From Candidatus Brocadiia bacterium (GTDB taxonomy: Bacteria; Planctomycetota; MHYJ01; JACQXL01): a DNA stretch of 7,061 bases. Numbering within the stretch: the stretch's first letter is position 1; the number at the start of each line of letters is the position of its first letter. This document shows, piece by piece, positions 1 to 5,695 of the stretch. Under the pieces are notes generated by a model, which saw only the letters and a list, made by a program, of their open reading frames with translations, was not told where the DNA came from and searched no databases. The position numbers and the translations under genes were made by a program. The stretch spans positions 1 to 7,061 of the forward strand of contig JAGUXD010000103.1 in the NCBI GenBank assembly GCA_020062035.1, written 5' to 3'.

Positions 1-72
1 AGATATAAAATCATTTTTCAGCAGACCTTAATTACCATTCGTCATCTTCCATTCCTCTCTTACTCGCTGTTA

Positions 73-87
73 GACCCCAGTGGGGTC
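73..87. repeat. Short GC-rich palindrome (GACCCC/GGGGTC)
   Basis: GACCCCA (73-79) and TGGGGTC (81-87) are perfect reverse complements around one central base; as an RNA hairpin this would be six pairs with a three-base loop. No T-run follows, so it is not a typical intrinsic terminator. It belongs with the other C4/G4-cored palindromes in this window (121-137, 236-259). Confidence 0.7.
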
Positions 88-106
88 GTTACAGTAAATT
101 ATATTT

Positions 107-198
107 ACCACAGACCCCGACCCCGATTTCATCGGGGCATCGTGGCAGATAAACACAGATTTAATTATTATCTGTGTCTATCTGTGTTCATCTGTGGT
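107..198. repeat. Large ATCTGTG-type inverted repeat, interrupted in its left arm
   Basis: The inner stem is CAGATAAACACAGAT (146-160) against ATCTGTGTCTATCTG (170-184): 15 positions with one mismatch, around a nine-base AT loop. The outer stem is ACCACAGA (107-114) against TCTGTGGT (191-198). The right arm joins the two stems with six bases (185-190, TGTTCA). The left arm has 31 bases in the same place (115-145), including the palindrome at 121-137. The simplest reading is a once-continuous inverted repeat whose left arm was invaded or replaced by a second small element. Units of this kind are, to my recollection, dispersed in many uncultivated bacterial genomes; this was not checked. Confidence 0.75.
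121..137. repeat. Palindrome CCCCGAT/ATCGGGG
   Basis: CCCCGAT (121-127) and ATCGGGG (131-137) are perfect reverse complements with a three-base loop TTC. A partial extra copy of the left arm (ACCCCGA, 114-120) precedes it directly. It sits inside the left arm of the larger repeat at 107-198, as expected for a nested insertion. No T-run follows, so a terminator role is not supported. Confidence 0.75.
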
Positions 199-199
199 T
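170..199. repeat. Three tandem 10-bp ATCTGTG units
   Basis: ATCTGTGTCT (170-179), ATCTGTGTTC (180-189) and ATCTGTGGTT (190-199) follow each other at exact 10-bp spacing, sharing the first seven bases. They form the right arm of the inverted repeat at 107-198. The 10-bp period matches one DNA helical turn and could place repeated sites on one face, but no binding protein is identifiable. Replication slippage in a repeat element is the simpler explanation. Confidence 0.75.
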
Positions 200-273
200 T
201 CATATAATTTCCTATGCTATCAGGAAAAATTGTAATCACCCCGAAAGCATTCGGGGTGAAATCTGTGGTTTCA
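190..273 (+). repeat. Direct repeat ATCTGTGGTTTCA, copies at 190-202 and 261-273
   Basis: The 13-base string is identical at 190-202 and 261-273. The second copy lies just after the palindrome at 236-259. The arrangement fits either a duplication of the end of the large repeat or two neighbouring fragments of one dispersed family. The 58 bases between copies hold no gene. Confidence 0.7.
236..259. repeat. 10-bp-arm palindrome TCACCCCGAA/TTCGGGGTGA
   Basis: TCACCCCGAA (236-245) and TTCGGGGTGA (250-259) are perfect reverse complements around the loop AGCA. This is the longest uninterrupted stem in the upstream spacer. The bases after it are ATCTGTGG rather than a T-run, which argues against an intrinsic terminator on the plus strand. 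It lies 57 bp before the -35 box of the rpsQ promoter, so it could still influence upstream read-through or bind a regulator, but nothing shows this. Confidence 0.75.
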
Positions 274-315
274 ATATACGATTAAAGATATTTTTCTGAT
301 TTTTAAGTGAATTAT

Positions 316-344
316 TTGACAGAGAATAAATTTGTTTATATAAA
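316..344 (+). promoter_or_regulatory. Near-consensus sigma70 promoter for the rpsQ-led operon
   Basis: A perfect -35 box TTGACA (316-321) is followed after exactly 17 bp by TATAAA (339-344), five of six matches to the consensus -10. Transcription would begin near 351-352, leaving a leader of only about 12 bases before the rpsQ ATG at 364. No Shine-Dalgarno site is visible in that leader. The promoter implies that the gene block starting with rpsQ is transcribed independently of the rest of the ribosomal cluster. It also argues against the upstream in-frame GTG at 307 as the rpsQ start, because that codon precedes the promoter. Confidence 0.8.
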
Positions 345-363
345 ATTGGTCTTTGTTATTATT

Positions 364-597
364 ATGAAAAAGAGATTAATCGGTATCGTTACGAAAAATA
401 ATTCTGCTAAAACTATCACCGTAACTATTGAAAGATTGGTCAAGCATCCTAAATACGAGAAGTTCTTGCGTAAGAAAACGACCCTGAAGGTCCACGATGA
501 GAAAGACCAAGCCAAAAGCGGTGATAAGGTGGAAATTATAGAAACAAGACCTTTAAGCAAGACAAAAAGATGGTCTCTGGTAAGGGTTATCTCTTAA
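364..597 (+). CDS. rpsQ: 30S ribosomal protein S17
   Basis: S17 is a primary 16S rRNA-binding protein of the small subunit body. The 77-residue product opens with [10 protein letters not shown], contains the conserved HPKYEKF and HDE segments, and carries the family signature [18 protein letters not shown] in its C-terminal third. The length is at the short end of the bacterial range. The ATG at 364 is chosen because it gives the normal family N-terminus. An in-frame GTG at 307 would add a 19-residue hydrophobic extension that is translated from the promoter region. No Shine-Dalgarno site is present, and with the predicted start of transcription about 12 bases upstream this may be near-leaderless translation. 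It is the first gene of the operon here, whereas S17 normally follows rpmC. Confidence 0.95.
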   Translation: MKKRLIGIVTKNNSAKTITVTIERLVKHPKYEKFLRKKTTLKVHDEKDQAKSGDKVEIIETRPLSKTKRWSLVRVIS

Positions 598-623
598 AAA
601 TCTGGATTGGGGTCATGTTTATT

Positions 624-989
624 ATGATAATGATGAGAACTAAATTATCTGTGGCTGACAATACCGGTGCTAAAATAGCCAGTTGTATTCAGATATTGGG
701 TGGCAGTCATCACAGATATGGATATGTTGGTGATATTATCGTAGCAAATGTTAAAAAGGTAACCGGCGCTGGTGATGTAAAAAAGGGCGATGTGGTACGC
801 GGTGTCATTGTCAGAACTAAACAACCAATCCATAGACCCGACGGCACTTATGTCCGTTTTGACCGAAATGCGATGGTTCTGATTGATGCTGAAGGAAACC
901 CTAAAGGCACAAGGGTCTTTGGCGTGGTGCCACGGGAATTAAGACAAAACTTTATGAAGATTATCTCTCTGGCAACAGAGGTTGTCTAA
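624..989 (+). CDS. rplN: 50S ribosomal protein L14
   Basis: L14 binds 23S rRNA at the subunit interface and contacts 16S rRNA in the assembled ribosome. The 121-residue product matches the family's usual length of about 122. The start [17 protein letters not shown] aligns with the standard opening (MIQMQTRLNVADNSGA type). The core [12 protein letters not shown] and the C-terminal [19 protein letters not shown] are typical. Several ATGs lie close together (615, 624, 630, 633); 624 is chosen from family alignment. A longer frame opening at 570 inside rpsQ adds unrelated residues and is rejected. The gap to rpsQ is 26 bp, the largest in the operon, with only a weak G-run (609-612) upstream. Confidence 0.95.
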   Translation: MIMMRTKLSVADNTGAKIASCIQILGGSHHRYGYVGDIIVANVKKVTGAGDVKKGDVVRGVIVRTKQPIHRPDGTYVRFDRNAMVLIDAEGNPKGTRVFGVVPRELRQNFMKIISLATEVV

Positions 990-992
990 CTT

Positions 993-1304
993 ATGATGCG
1001 AATAAGAAAAAATGATACGGTTAAGATTATCTCCGGGGAATCACGGGGCAAGACGGGTAAGGTATTAAGGGTTTTTCCTGCTGCAGAATCTGCCCTGGTG
1101 CAGGGCGTAAATCTGCGCTGGAAACATATTCGCCGTAGCCAGCGATACCCGCGCGGTGCGCGCATCCAGAAAGAAACCCCAATCCATTTATCTAAATTAA
1201 AACTTATCTGCTCTAACTGTAATAAACCAACAAAGGTTTCTTATAAAATAAACGAAGGCGGTGTAAAAAATCGGGTCTGTAAAAAATGCTTACAACCTGC
1301 ATGA
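993..1304 (+). CDS. rplX: 50S ribosomal protein L24, zinc-ribbon form
   Basis: L24 is an early assembly-initiating protein of the large subunit that binds the 5' domain of 23S rRNA. The 103-residue product has the N-terminal KOW motif region (IRKNDTVKIISGESRGKTGKV) and the ETPIHLSKLKL segment. Its C-terminal zinc ribbon carries two CxxC pairs at Cys73/Cys76 and Cys96/Cys99, all intact. It starts three bases after rplN. AGAGGT at 977-982, inside the end of rplN, is a plausible Shine-Dalgarno site ten bases before the ATG at 993. A second in-frame ATG follows immediately at 996, so the true start could be either. Confidence 0.95.
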   Translation: MMRIRKNDTVKIISGESRGKTGKVLRVFPAAESALVQGVNLRWKHIRRSQRYPRGARIQKETPIHLSKLKLICSNCNKPTKVSYKINEGGVKNRVCKKCLQPA

Positions 1305-1308
1305 AACT

Positions 1309-1854
1309 ATGAATATTCCGCGTTTATTGGAAAAATATCAAAAAGAGATAGTGCCAATGCTGCTCACAGAAGTCCCACATCAAAACCGTTTTGCAGTTCC
1401 TAAATTGGAGAAAATTGTGGTAAGTATGGGCGTTGGTAAAGTAACCGAGAATAAAGACAGGTTGGAAGCAGCAGGTAACGATTTGGCGATTATTACCGGA
1501 CAAAAACCTATTCTTACCAAAGCCAGACAGAGTGTTGCAGGGTTCAAATTACGCAAAAATGAACTAATCGGCTGTAAGGTAACCCTTCGCAAACAGATGA
1601 TGTATTACTTTTTAGATAAACTTATCAGTATCGTTATCCCACGCCAGAGGGATTTCAGGGGCTATTCTAAAAAATCATTTGACCAAGGCGGTAATTATAA
1701 TTTAGGTATCCCTGAGCAATCGCTTTTTCCTGAGATTAATATTGATAATGTGAAATTTGTCCAGGGGATGGATATTACTTTAGTGATTAAATCTCCATCA
1801 ATAGAGTTATCACATAAAATGCTTAAACTAATGGGATTTCCGTTTAGGGATTAA
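1309..1854 (+). CDS. rplE: 50S ribosomal protein L5
   Basis: L5 binds 5S rRNA and anchors it in the central protuberance of the large subunit. The 181-residue product is full length for the family (about 180). Conserved blocks include PKLEKIVVSMGVG (N-terminal third), ITGQKPILTKARQSVAGFKLR, IPRQRDFRGYSKKSFD and NLGIPEQSLFPEI. It starts four bases after rplX and has no visible Shine-Dalgarno site, so translational coupling to rplX is likely. In Escherichia coli the S8 repressor site overlaps the start of this gene; I could not recognise an equivalent fold at this tight junction. Confidence 0.96.
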   Translation: MNIPRLLEKYQKEIVPMLLTEVPHQNRFAVPKLEKIVVSMGVGKVTENKDRLEAAGNDLAIITGQKPILTKARQSVAGFKLRKNELIGCKVTLRKQMMYYFLDKLISIVIPRQRDFRGYSKKSFDQGGNYNLGIPEQSLFPEINIDNVKFVQGMDITLVIKSPSIELSHKMLKLMGFPFRD

Positions 1855-1860
1855 ATAAGT

Positions 1861-2046
1861 ATGGCAAAAAAGTGTCTACGAATAAAGCAGCAAAAAGAAC
1901 CGAAGTTCAAGGTGCGAAAATATAACCGCTGTCAACTTTGCGGACGACGACGTAGTTATTATCGTAAATTCCAGATATGCCGTATCTGCTTTAGAAATAT
2001 GGCATGGGAAGGTAAACTGCCCGGCGTAAGAAAAGCAAGTTGGTGA
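1861..2046 (+). CDS. rpsN: 30S ribosomal protein S14, type Z (zinc-binding)
   Basis: S14 sits in the head of the small subunit. The 61-residue length and four cysteines (Cys24, Cys27, Cys40, Cys43) identify the short zinc-binding form, also called RpsZ or C+ form, rather than the roughly 100-residue zinc-free form. The C-terminal sequence FQICRICFR and the ending PGVRKASW are typical. Together with the zinc-ribbon L24 this places two zinc-dependent ribosomal proteins in one operon. It begins six bases after rplE. A weak AGGGA at 1846-1850 may serve as a ribosome-binding site. Confidence 0.96.
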   Translation: MAKKCLRIKQQKEPKFKVRKYNRCQLCGRRRSYYRKFQICRICFRNMAWEGKLPGVRKASW

Positions 2047-2053
2047 ATAAAAG

Positions 2054-2060
2054 AAAGGTG
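2054..2060 (+). promoter_or_regulatory. Shine-Dalgarno site for rpsH
   Basis: AAAGGTG lies seven bases before the rpsH ATG at 2068. It is the clearest ribosome-binding site in the window; most other genes lack one, so it shows the anti-Shine-Dalgarno sequence is still in use. The 21-bp gap in which it lies is one of only two intergenic gaps longer than six bases in the operon. Confidence 0.75.
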
Positions 2061-2067
2061 AATATAA

Positions 2068-2457
2068 ATGAGTGTAACTGACCCAATTGCTGATATGTTG
2101 ACCCGTATTCGTAATGCGAATATGATAAAAGCGACATCTGTTGTCATCCCGTTATCTAATCTGAAAAAAGCCGTTGCCTCGGTTCTTAAGGAAAATGGCT
2201 ACATCAAGGATTTTAAGATAATGGAAAACCGCTCTTTTAAGGTCTATCTAAAATACACCATTGATAATGAACCTATTCTCAGCAGATTAAAACGAATAAG
2301 TACCCCAGGACGAAGAATCTATCGGGGTTATCAGGATATGGAAAAGGTTCTTGATGGACTGGGAATGGCTATTGTTTCCACCACTAAAGGGATTTTAACA
2401 GACCACGAATGCAGAAAACTTAAACTCGGTGGCGAGGTGCTCTGTCATATTTGGTAA
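2068..2457 (+). CDS. rpsH: 30S ribosomal protein S8
   Basis: S8 binds the central domain of 16S rRNA and in many bacteria represses its own operon. The 129-residue product has the conserved start DPIADMLTRIRNAN, the STPGRRIY segment and the C-terminal signature running STTKGILTDHE to GGEVLCHIW. It is complete, with no sign of truncation. It is the last ribosomal gene here. The usual next gene, rplF (L6), is missing, and an M50 protease starts four bases after the S8 stop. The break therefore falls cleanly between S8 and L6 with no repeat or mobile element at the junction. Confidence 0.96.
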   Translation: MSVTDPIADMLTRIRNANMIKATSVVIPLSNLKKAVASVLKENGYIKDFKIMENRSFKVYLKYTIDNEPILSRLKRISTPGRRIYRGYQDMEKVLDGLGMAIVSTTKGILTDHECRKLKLGGEVLCHIW

Positions 2458-2461
2458 TAAG

Positions 2462-3100
2462 ATGCCCGATACATTATTATATCTTCCACTTTTTTATATC
2501 ATTCTTCTGTTTTCGGTAATTATTCACGAATGTGCCCATGCGATTGCGGCTTATAAATTAGGGGACCCGACCGCCTATTATCAAGGCAGGATTACCCTGA
2601 ATCCCATTCCACATATTGACCTTGTCTGGACAATCATTATTCCGCTCTTGACTTATTTAGGAGGCGGATTTATTTTTGGTGGTGCTAAGCCTGTGCCAAT
2701 AAACCCTTATAATTTCAGGCATCCTGAAAAAGGAATGATGCTCTCAAGTATCGCGGGTCCTCTGTCTAATTTCGCATTAGCATCGCTTGGATTTCTGGCA
2801 TTTTTCTTATCAGTCAAAGTTCTACCAATCAGAGATGAATTCCTACGGTTTAATATCTACATCTTTACAATGATGATTCTACTAAATATTCTACTTGGTA
2901 TATTTAACTTGATACCGATACCGCCATTAGACGGTTCCCGCGTTCTCCGGTATTTTGTCCCCTGGCATATGAAGGAAACACTTGACAGGATTGAACCTTT
3001 TGGCTTTATTATTATTATCATTTTTGTGATGAGTGGAGGAACTTTGTTTATCGGTAAATTATTAAATTTCATTCAGCATTTATTATTTTCTATTCTTTAA
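2462..3100 (+). CDS. Site-2-type (M50 family) intramembrane zinc metalloprotease
   Basis: M50 proteases cut substrates within the membrane, often releasing transcription factors or anti-sigma fragments. The 212-residue product has the zinc site HECAH at 22-26 (H22, E23, H26) within the first hydrophobic segment, and the second signature NLIPIPPLDG at 149-158, where D157 should be the third zinc ligand. Hydrophobic stretches near 5-30, 55-75, 95-120, 132-155 and 180-195 fit a multi-pass membrane protein. It lacks a PDZ domain, so it resembles the short YwhC-like M50B proteins rather than RseP. The ATG at 2462, four bases after rpsH, is preferred over an in-frame GTG at 2429 inside rpsH. No Shine-Dalgarno site is visible. 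The substrate is unknown. Confidence 0.9.
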   Translation: MPDTLLYLPLFYIILLFSVIIHECAHAIAAYKLGDPTAYYQGRITLNPIPHIDLVWTIIIPLLTYLGGGFIFGGAKPVPINPYNFRHPEKGMMLSSIAGPLSNFALASLGFLAFFLSVKVLPIRDEFLRFNIYIFTMMILLNILLGIFNLIPIPPLDGSRVLRYFVPWHMKETLDRIEPFGFIIIIIFVMSGGTLFIGKLLNFIQHLLFSIL

Positions 3101-3103
3101 TAT

Positions 3104-4282
3104 ATGTGTTATGCGATCCCCGGTAAAATAGTGGAATTAGATACGAGGAGCGCAACTATAGAATATTATGGTGAAAAGAAAAAGGCGTATACTGACCTTG
3201 TCGATGTAAAAGAGGGTGATTATGTGTATGCTCAAGGCGGATTTGTTATCAGCAAAGTCCCTGAAGAGGAGGCATTAAATATCCTGAAAGATTGGCAGGA
3301 ACTCTTCTTCCAACTCCAGGAAACAGACAGAAAACTCTCTAATAACCCAAAAACCATTTATCAGAGAGCAAATGCAGTCCGCCAGAAATACCAGGGCAAT
3401 TCCTGCTGTGTTCACGGTATCTTGGAATTTTCTAACCACTGCTCTCAAAACTGTTTCTATTGCGGTATCAGAAGTGATAACAGAAATATCTCACGATATC
3501 GGATGTCTGTTGATGAAATCCTCTCCAATGTTGAATATGCGGTTAATAAATTGGGCTTTAAGGCATTGGTCCTGCAATCTGGCGAGGATTATTGGTATGA
3601 TGAAGAAAAACTGACTACAATGATAAAGCAAATCCGTGATAATTTCCCCTCGCTTATTTTCTTGAGCATCGGCGAAAGGGATGAGAAAACTTATAAACGT
3701 CTGTTTGAGGTTGGTGCCCGTGGCGCTTTAATCAGGTTTGAGACATCTAACCGAGAACTTTATTCCAGATTTAAGCCCGGCTCTTCTTACGATAAACGAA
3801 TTGACCTTATAAGAAACTTAAGAAAAATAGGGTATCTCATTATTACTGGATTTTTAGTCGGCTTGCCCGGGCAGAAAAGCAAGGAAATTCTTACAGATAT
3901 CCAATTAACTGCCGAGTTGGACGCAGAGATGTTTTCGTTTGGTCCATTTATACCACATCCTCAAACACCTCTGCACAATACACCCCTGCCAGAATTAGAC
4001 ACTATGCTTAATGCAATTGCAAAATCGCGATTGATGTCGCCTTCTGCTAAAATTCTTGTTACCACTGCATTAGAAACATTAGATAAAGAAAAAGGTGCCA
4101 GAGAAGGACTGATGGCAGGTGCTAACTCATTGATGATAAATATTACACCTATCAAATATCGCAGATTATACGAGATTTATCCAAACCGCGCCGGAACCGA
4201 AGATGATACCCAGACTCGGATAGACGCCGTTCTTACATTATTATACTCTTTAGGCAGAGCACCTACTGATTTGGGAATATAA
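3104..4282 (+). CDS. HypC-like domain fused to HydE-like radical SAM maturase
   Basis: This 392-residue protein joins two families. Residues 1 to about 70 match HypC/HupF: the opening MCYAIPGKIVEL (Cys2 retained) and GDYVYAQGGFVISKV at 38-52. Residues from about 100 match HydE: FSNHCSQNCFYCGIR with the CX3CX2C cluster site Cys113/Cys117/Cys120, QSGED (158-162), SIGER (188-192), GFLVGLPGQ (249-257), GPFIPHPQTPL (280-290) and NITPIKYRRLYEIYPNR (346-362). HydE is a SAM-dependent maturase of the [FeFe]-hydrogenase active site, and HypC carries the Fe(CN)2CO unit for [NiFe]-hydrogenase. All six cysteines lie in the first 120 residues, so the optional second cluster of some HydE proteins is absent. 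The HypC histidine usually preceding GFA is Gln44, and the usual RHET of HydE reads RFET (211-214). The gene lies three bases from each neighbour. The domain assignments are firm; the substrate is inferred. Confidence 0.9.
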   Translation: MCYAIPGKIVELDTRSATIEYYGEKKKAYTDLVDVKEGDYVYAQGGFVISKVPEEEALNILKDWQELFFQLQETDRKLSNNPKTIYQRANAVRQKYQGNSCCVHGILEFSNHCSQNCFYCGIRSDNRNISRYRMSVDEILSNVEYAVNKLGFKALVLQSGEDYWYDEEKLTTMIKQIRDNFPSLIFLSIGERDEKTYKRLFEVGARGALIRFETSNRELYSRFKPGSSYDKRIDLIRNLRKIGYLIITGFLVGLPGQKSKEILTDIQLTAELDAEMFSFGPFIPHPQTPLHNTPLPELDTMLNAIAKSRLMSPSAKILVTTALETLDKEKGAREGLMAGANSLMINITPIKYRRLYEIYPNRAGTEDDTQTRIDAVLTLLYSLGRAPTDLGI

Positions 4283-4285
4283 TAT

Positions 4286-5695
4286 ATGCAAACCAAAGGC
4301 AGAATACTCTTGGTGGATGATGATGAGAGTATTTGCAATGTTTTAGACATCGTACTAAAAAACGAAGGTTATGATATCACGACTTGCCGCAGCGCTTCTT
4401 CTGCCATGCGGTATTTTCAGGACGCATCTCTTAAAGACCCCTTTGATATCGTCTTACAAGATATCCGAATGCCAAATATCTCGGGATTAGAACTAATTAA
4501 AAAATATTGTGAAATAGACCCCAATGTAATAATTTTAATAATCACTGCGTTTTCGGACTGGGAAAATGCAGTAGAATCAATGCGTCAGGGCGCATTTGAC
4601 TACATAAAAAAACCCTTTGATAATGAATTAGACCTGAAACCTGCACTTCAGCGGGCAATGGAAGTCCGTCGTATTAGAGACAGTATCAATCCATCTCTCG
4701 TTGTAGATAATCTTAAAATCATCGGCTCAACTGCCGAGATGAAAAAAATCTATAATCTGGTACGACGAATAGCGTTAACCAATAGCACGGTTTTAATCCA
4801 GGGCGAAAGCGGAACAGGTAAAGAACTTATTGCTCGGGCGATTCATTATCAATCAAACCGCGCCGCTTATCCCATCTTATCCGTGAATTGCGCCGCTTTC
4901 GGTGAAAATCTATTGGAAAGCGAACTCTTCGGACATATCAAGGGCTCTTTTACTAATGCCTTCTCGGATAAAAAGGGTCTCTTAGAGGTCTCTAATAAAG
5001 GCTCTTTCTTTCTGGATGAATGCTCTGAACTCTCACCGGCTTTACAGGTCAAGTTATTAAGAGTGATTGAAGCCAAAGAATTTATTCCAGTCGGCTCAAC
5101 TGAAACCAAAAAAGTGGATGTCCGTTTTATTGCGGCTACAAATACAGACCTCTCTGAACAGGTAAGAAAAGGCAATTTCCGTGAGGACTTATTTTATCGG
5201 CTGAATGTGATTTTTATCCATCTCCCGCCTCTACGCGAACGTCAGGACGACATCCTGCTTTTAGCAGGCCATTTCCTTAATAAATATAACAAAATAATGG
5301 GCAAGGAAATAAAGGGCTTTTCTGATGAGGTAATGAACATCCTCTATAACCATTACTGGCAGGGTAATATCCGTGAATTAGAAAATGTCATCCAGCGCGC
5401 GATTGCATTAGCAGAAAATAAAATCATCAAAATAGAAGACCTGGGCTTAACGCAGCCCCGCACTCAAATGACTATCTCCGACTCCGCTACCGCCTTGCAT
5501 CTGCAAGATTTAGCAAAACCAACCCTGCCATTTGAGTGCGGCGTTAATTTAGAAGATAAACTACAGCAAATAGAAGTAAACTATATTAAACTTGCATTAG
5601 AAAAAAATAAATATAATCAAATAGCAACTGCAAAGATGCTTGGACTGAATCTCCGCTCTTTGTGTTATAAGATAAAGAAATATAAAATTATCTAA
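4286..5695 (+). CDS. NtrC-type response regulator with AAA+ and Fis-type HTH domains
   Basis: The 469-residue product has three parts. The receiver (about 6-125) has the acidic pocket D11-D13, the likely phosphoacceptor D59 (LQDIRMP), T87 and K109. The AAA+ domain (about 143-385) has Walker A GESGTGKE (173-180), Walker B GSFFLDE (239-245) and candidate arginine fingers R299 and R305. The C-terminal Fis-like helix-turn-helix spans about 428-468. Proteins of this build remodel sigma54 RNA polymerase on phosphorylation. The sigma54 contact loop, usually GAFTGA, here reads GSFTNA (220-225). No partner histidine kinase and no convincing sigma54 promoter are visible in the window. Its position after the HypC-HydE gene suggests control of related metabolism, but this is inference. 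Start and end lie 3 bp and minus 1 bp from its neighbours. Confidence 0.95.
   Translation: MQTKGRILLVDDDESICNVLDIVLKNEGYDITTCRSASSAMRYFQDASLKDPFDIVLQDIRMPNISGLELIKKYCEIDPNVIILIITAFSDWENAVESMRQGAFDYIKKPFDNELDLKPALQRAMEVRRIRDSINPSLVVDNLKIIGSTAEMKKIYNLVRRIALTNSTVLIQGESGTGKELIARAIHYQSNRAAYPILSVNCAAFGENLLESELFGHIKGSFTNAFSDKKGLLEVSNKGSFFLDECSELSPALQVKLLRVIEAKEFIPVGSTETKKVDVRFIAATNTDLSEQVRKGNFREDLFYRLNVIFIHLPPLRERQDDILLLAGHFLNKYNKIMGKEIKGFSDEVMNILYNHYWQGNIRELENVIQRAIALAENKIIKIEDLGLTQPRTQMTISDSATALHLQDLAKPTLPFECGVNLEDKLQQIEVNYIKLALEKNKYNQIATAKMLGLNLRSLCYKIKKYKII

Larger units (their letters stand above)
1..315. other. Gene-free repeat-rich region upstream of rpsQ
   Basis: I see no credible coding sequence here on either strand. 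In the usual bacterial order, rpmC (L29) would end in this position, and no L29 tail is recognisable. The stretch instead holds at least four short inverted repeats (73-87, 94-108, 121-137, 236-259), a larger inverted repeat built from ATCTGTG units (107-198), and a second copy of one repeat end at 261-273. The small palindrome at 94-108 (GTAAAT, TAT, ATTTAC) is AT-rich and may be chance. The content suggests an intergenic spacer that has accumulated small non-coding elements, ending at the promoter that starts at 316. Confidence 0.8.

Noticed and set aside
73..273. CRISPR array
   Set aside because: The repeats are short, palindromic or spaced by exactly 10 bp, and there are no regular unique spacers or cas genes.
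219..300. MITE-like element bounded by ATCAGGAAAAAT and ATTTTTCTGAT
   Set aside because: The ends are imperfect complements with one missing base, AT-rich, and have no target duplication that I can see; chance is a fair explanation.
307..363. GTG-initiated N-terminal extension of S17
   Set aside because: It would add 19 hydrophobic residues foreign to S17 and would start upstream of the strong promoter at 316-344. The ATG at 364 gives the normal family N-terminus.
570..623. Longer L14 reading frame starting inside rpsQ
   Set aside because: The extra residues have no L14 similarity; the ATG at 624 aligns with the usual L14 start and gives the usual length.
1290..1330. S8 autoregulatory RNA site at the start of rplE
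   Set aside because: Known for Escherichia coli, but I could not recognise the required stem with its internal loop at this four-base junction.
2429..2461. M50 protease start at a GTG inside rpsH
   Set aside because: It would overlap the conserved S8 C-terminus and add residues with no membrane or protease character; the ATG at 2462 is tightly spaced and simpler.
4867..5175. 102-residue minus-strand reading frame within the NtrC-type gene
   Set aside because: It lies opposite strongly conserved AAA+ coding sequence and shows no recognisable motif; it is a shadow of the plus-strand gene.
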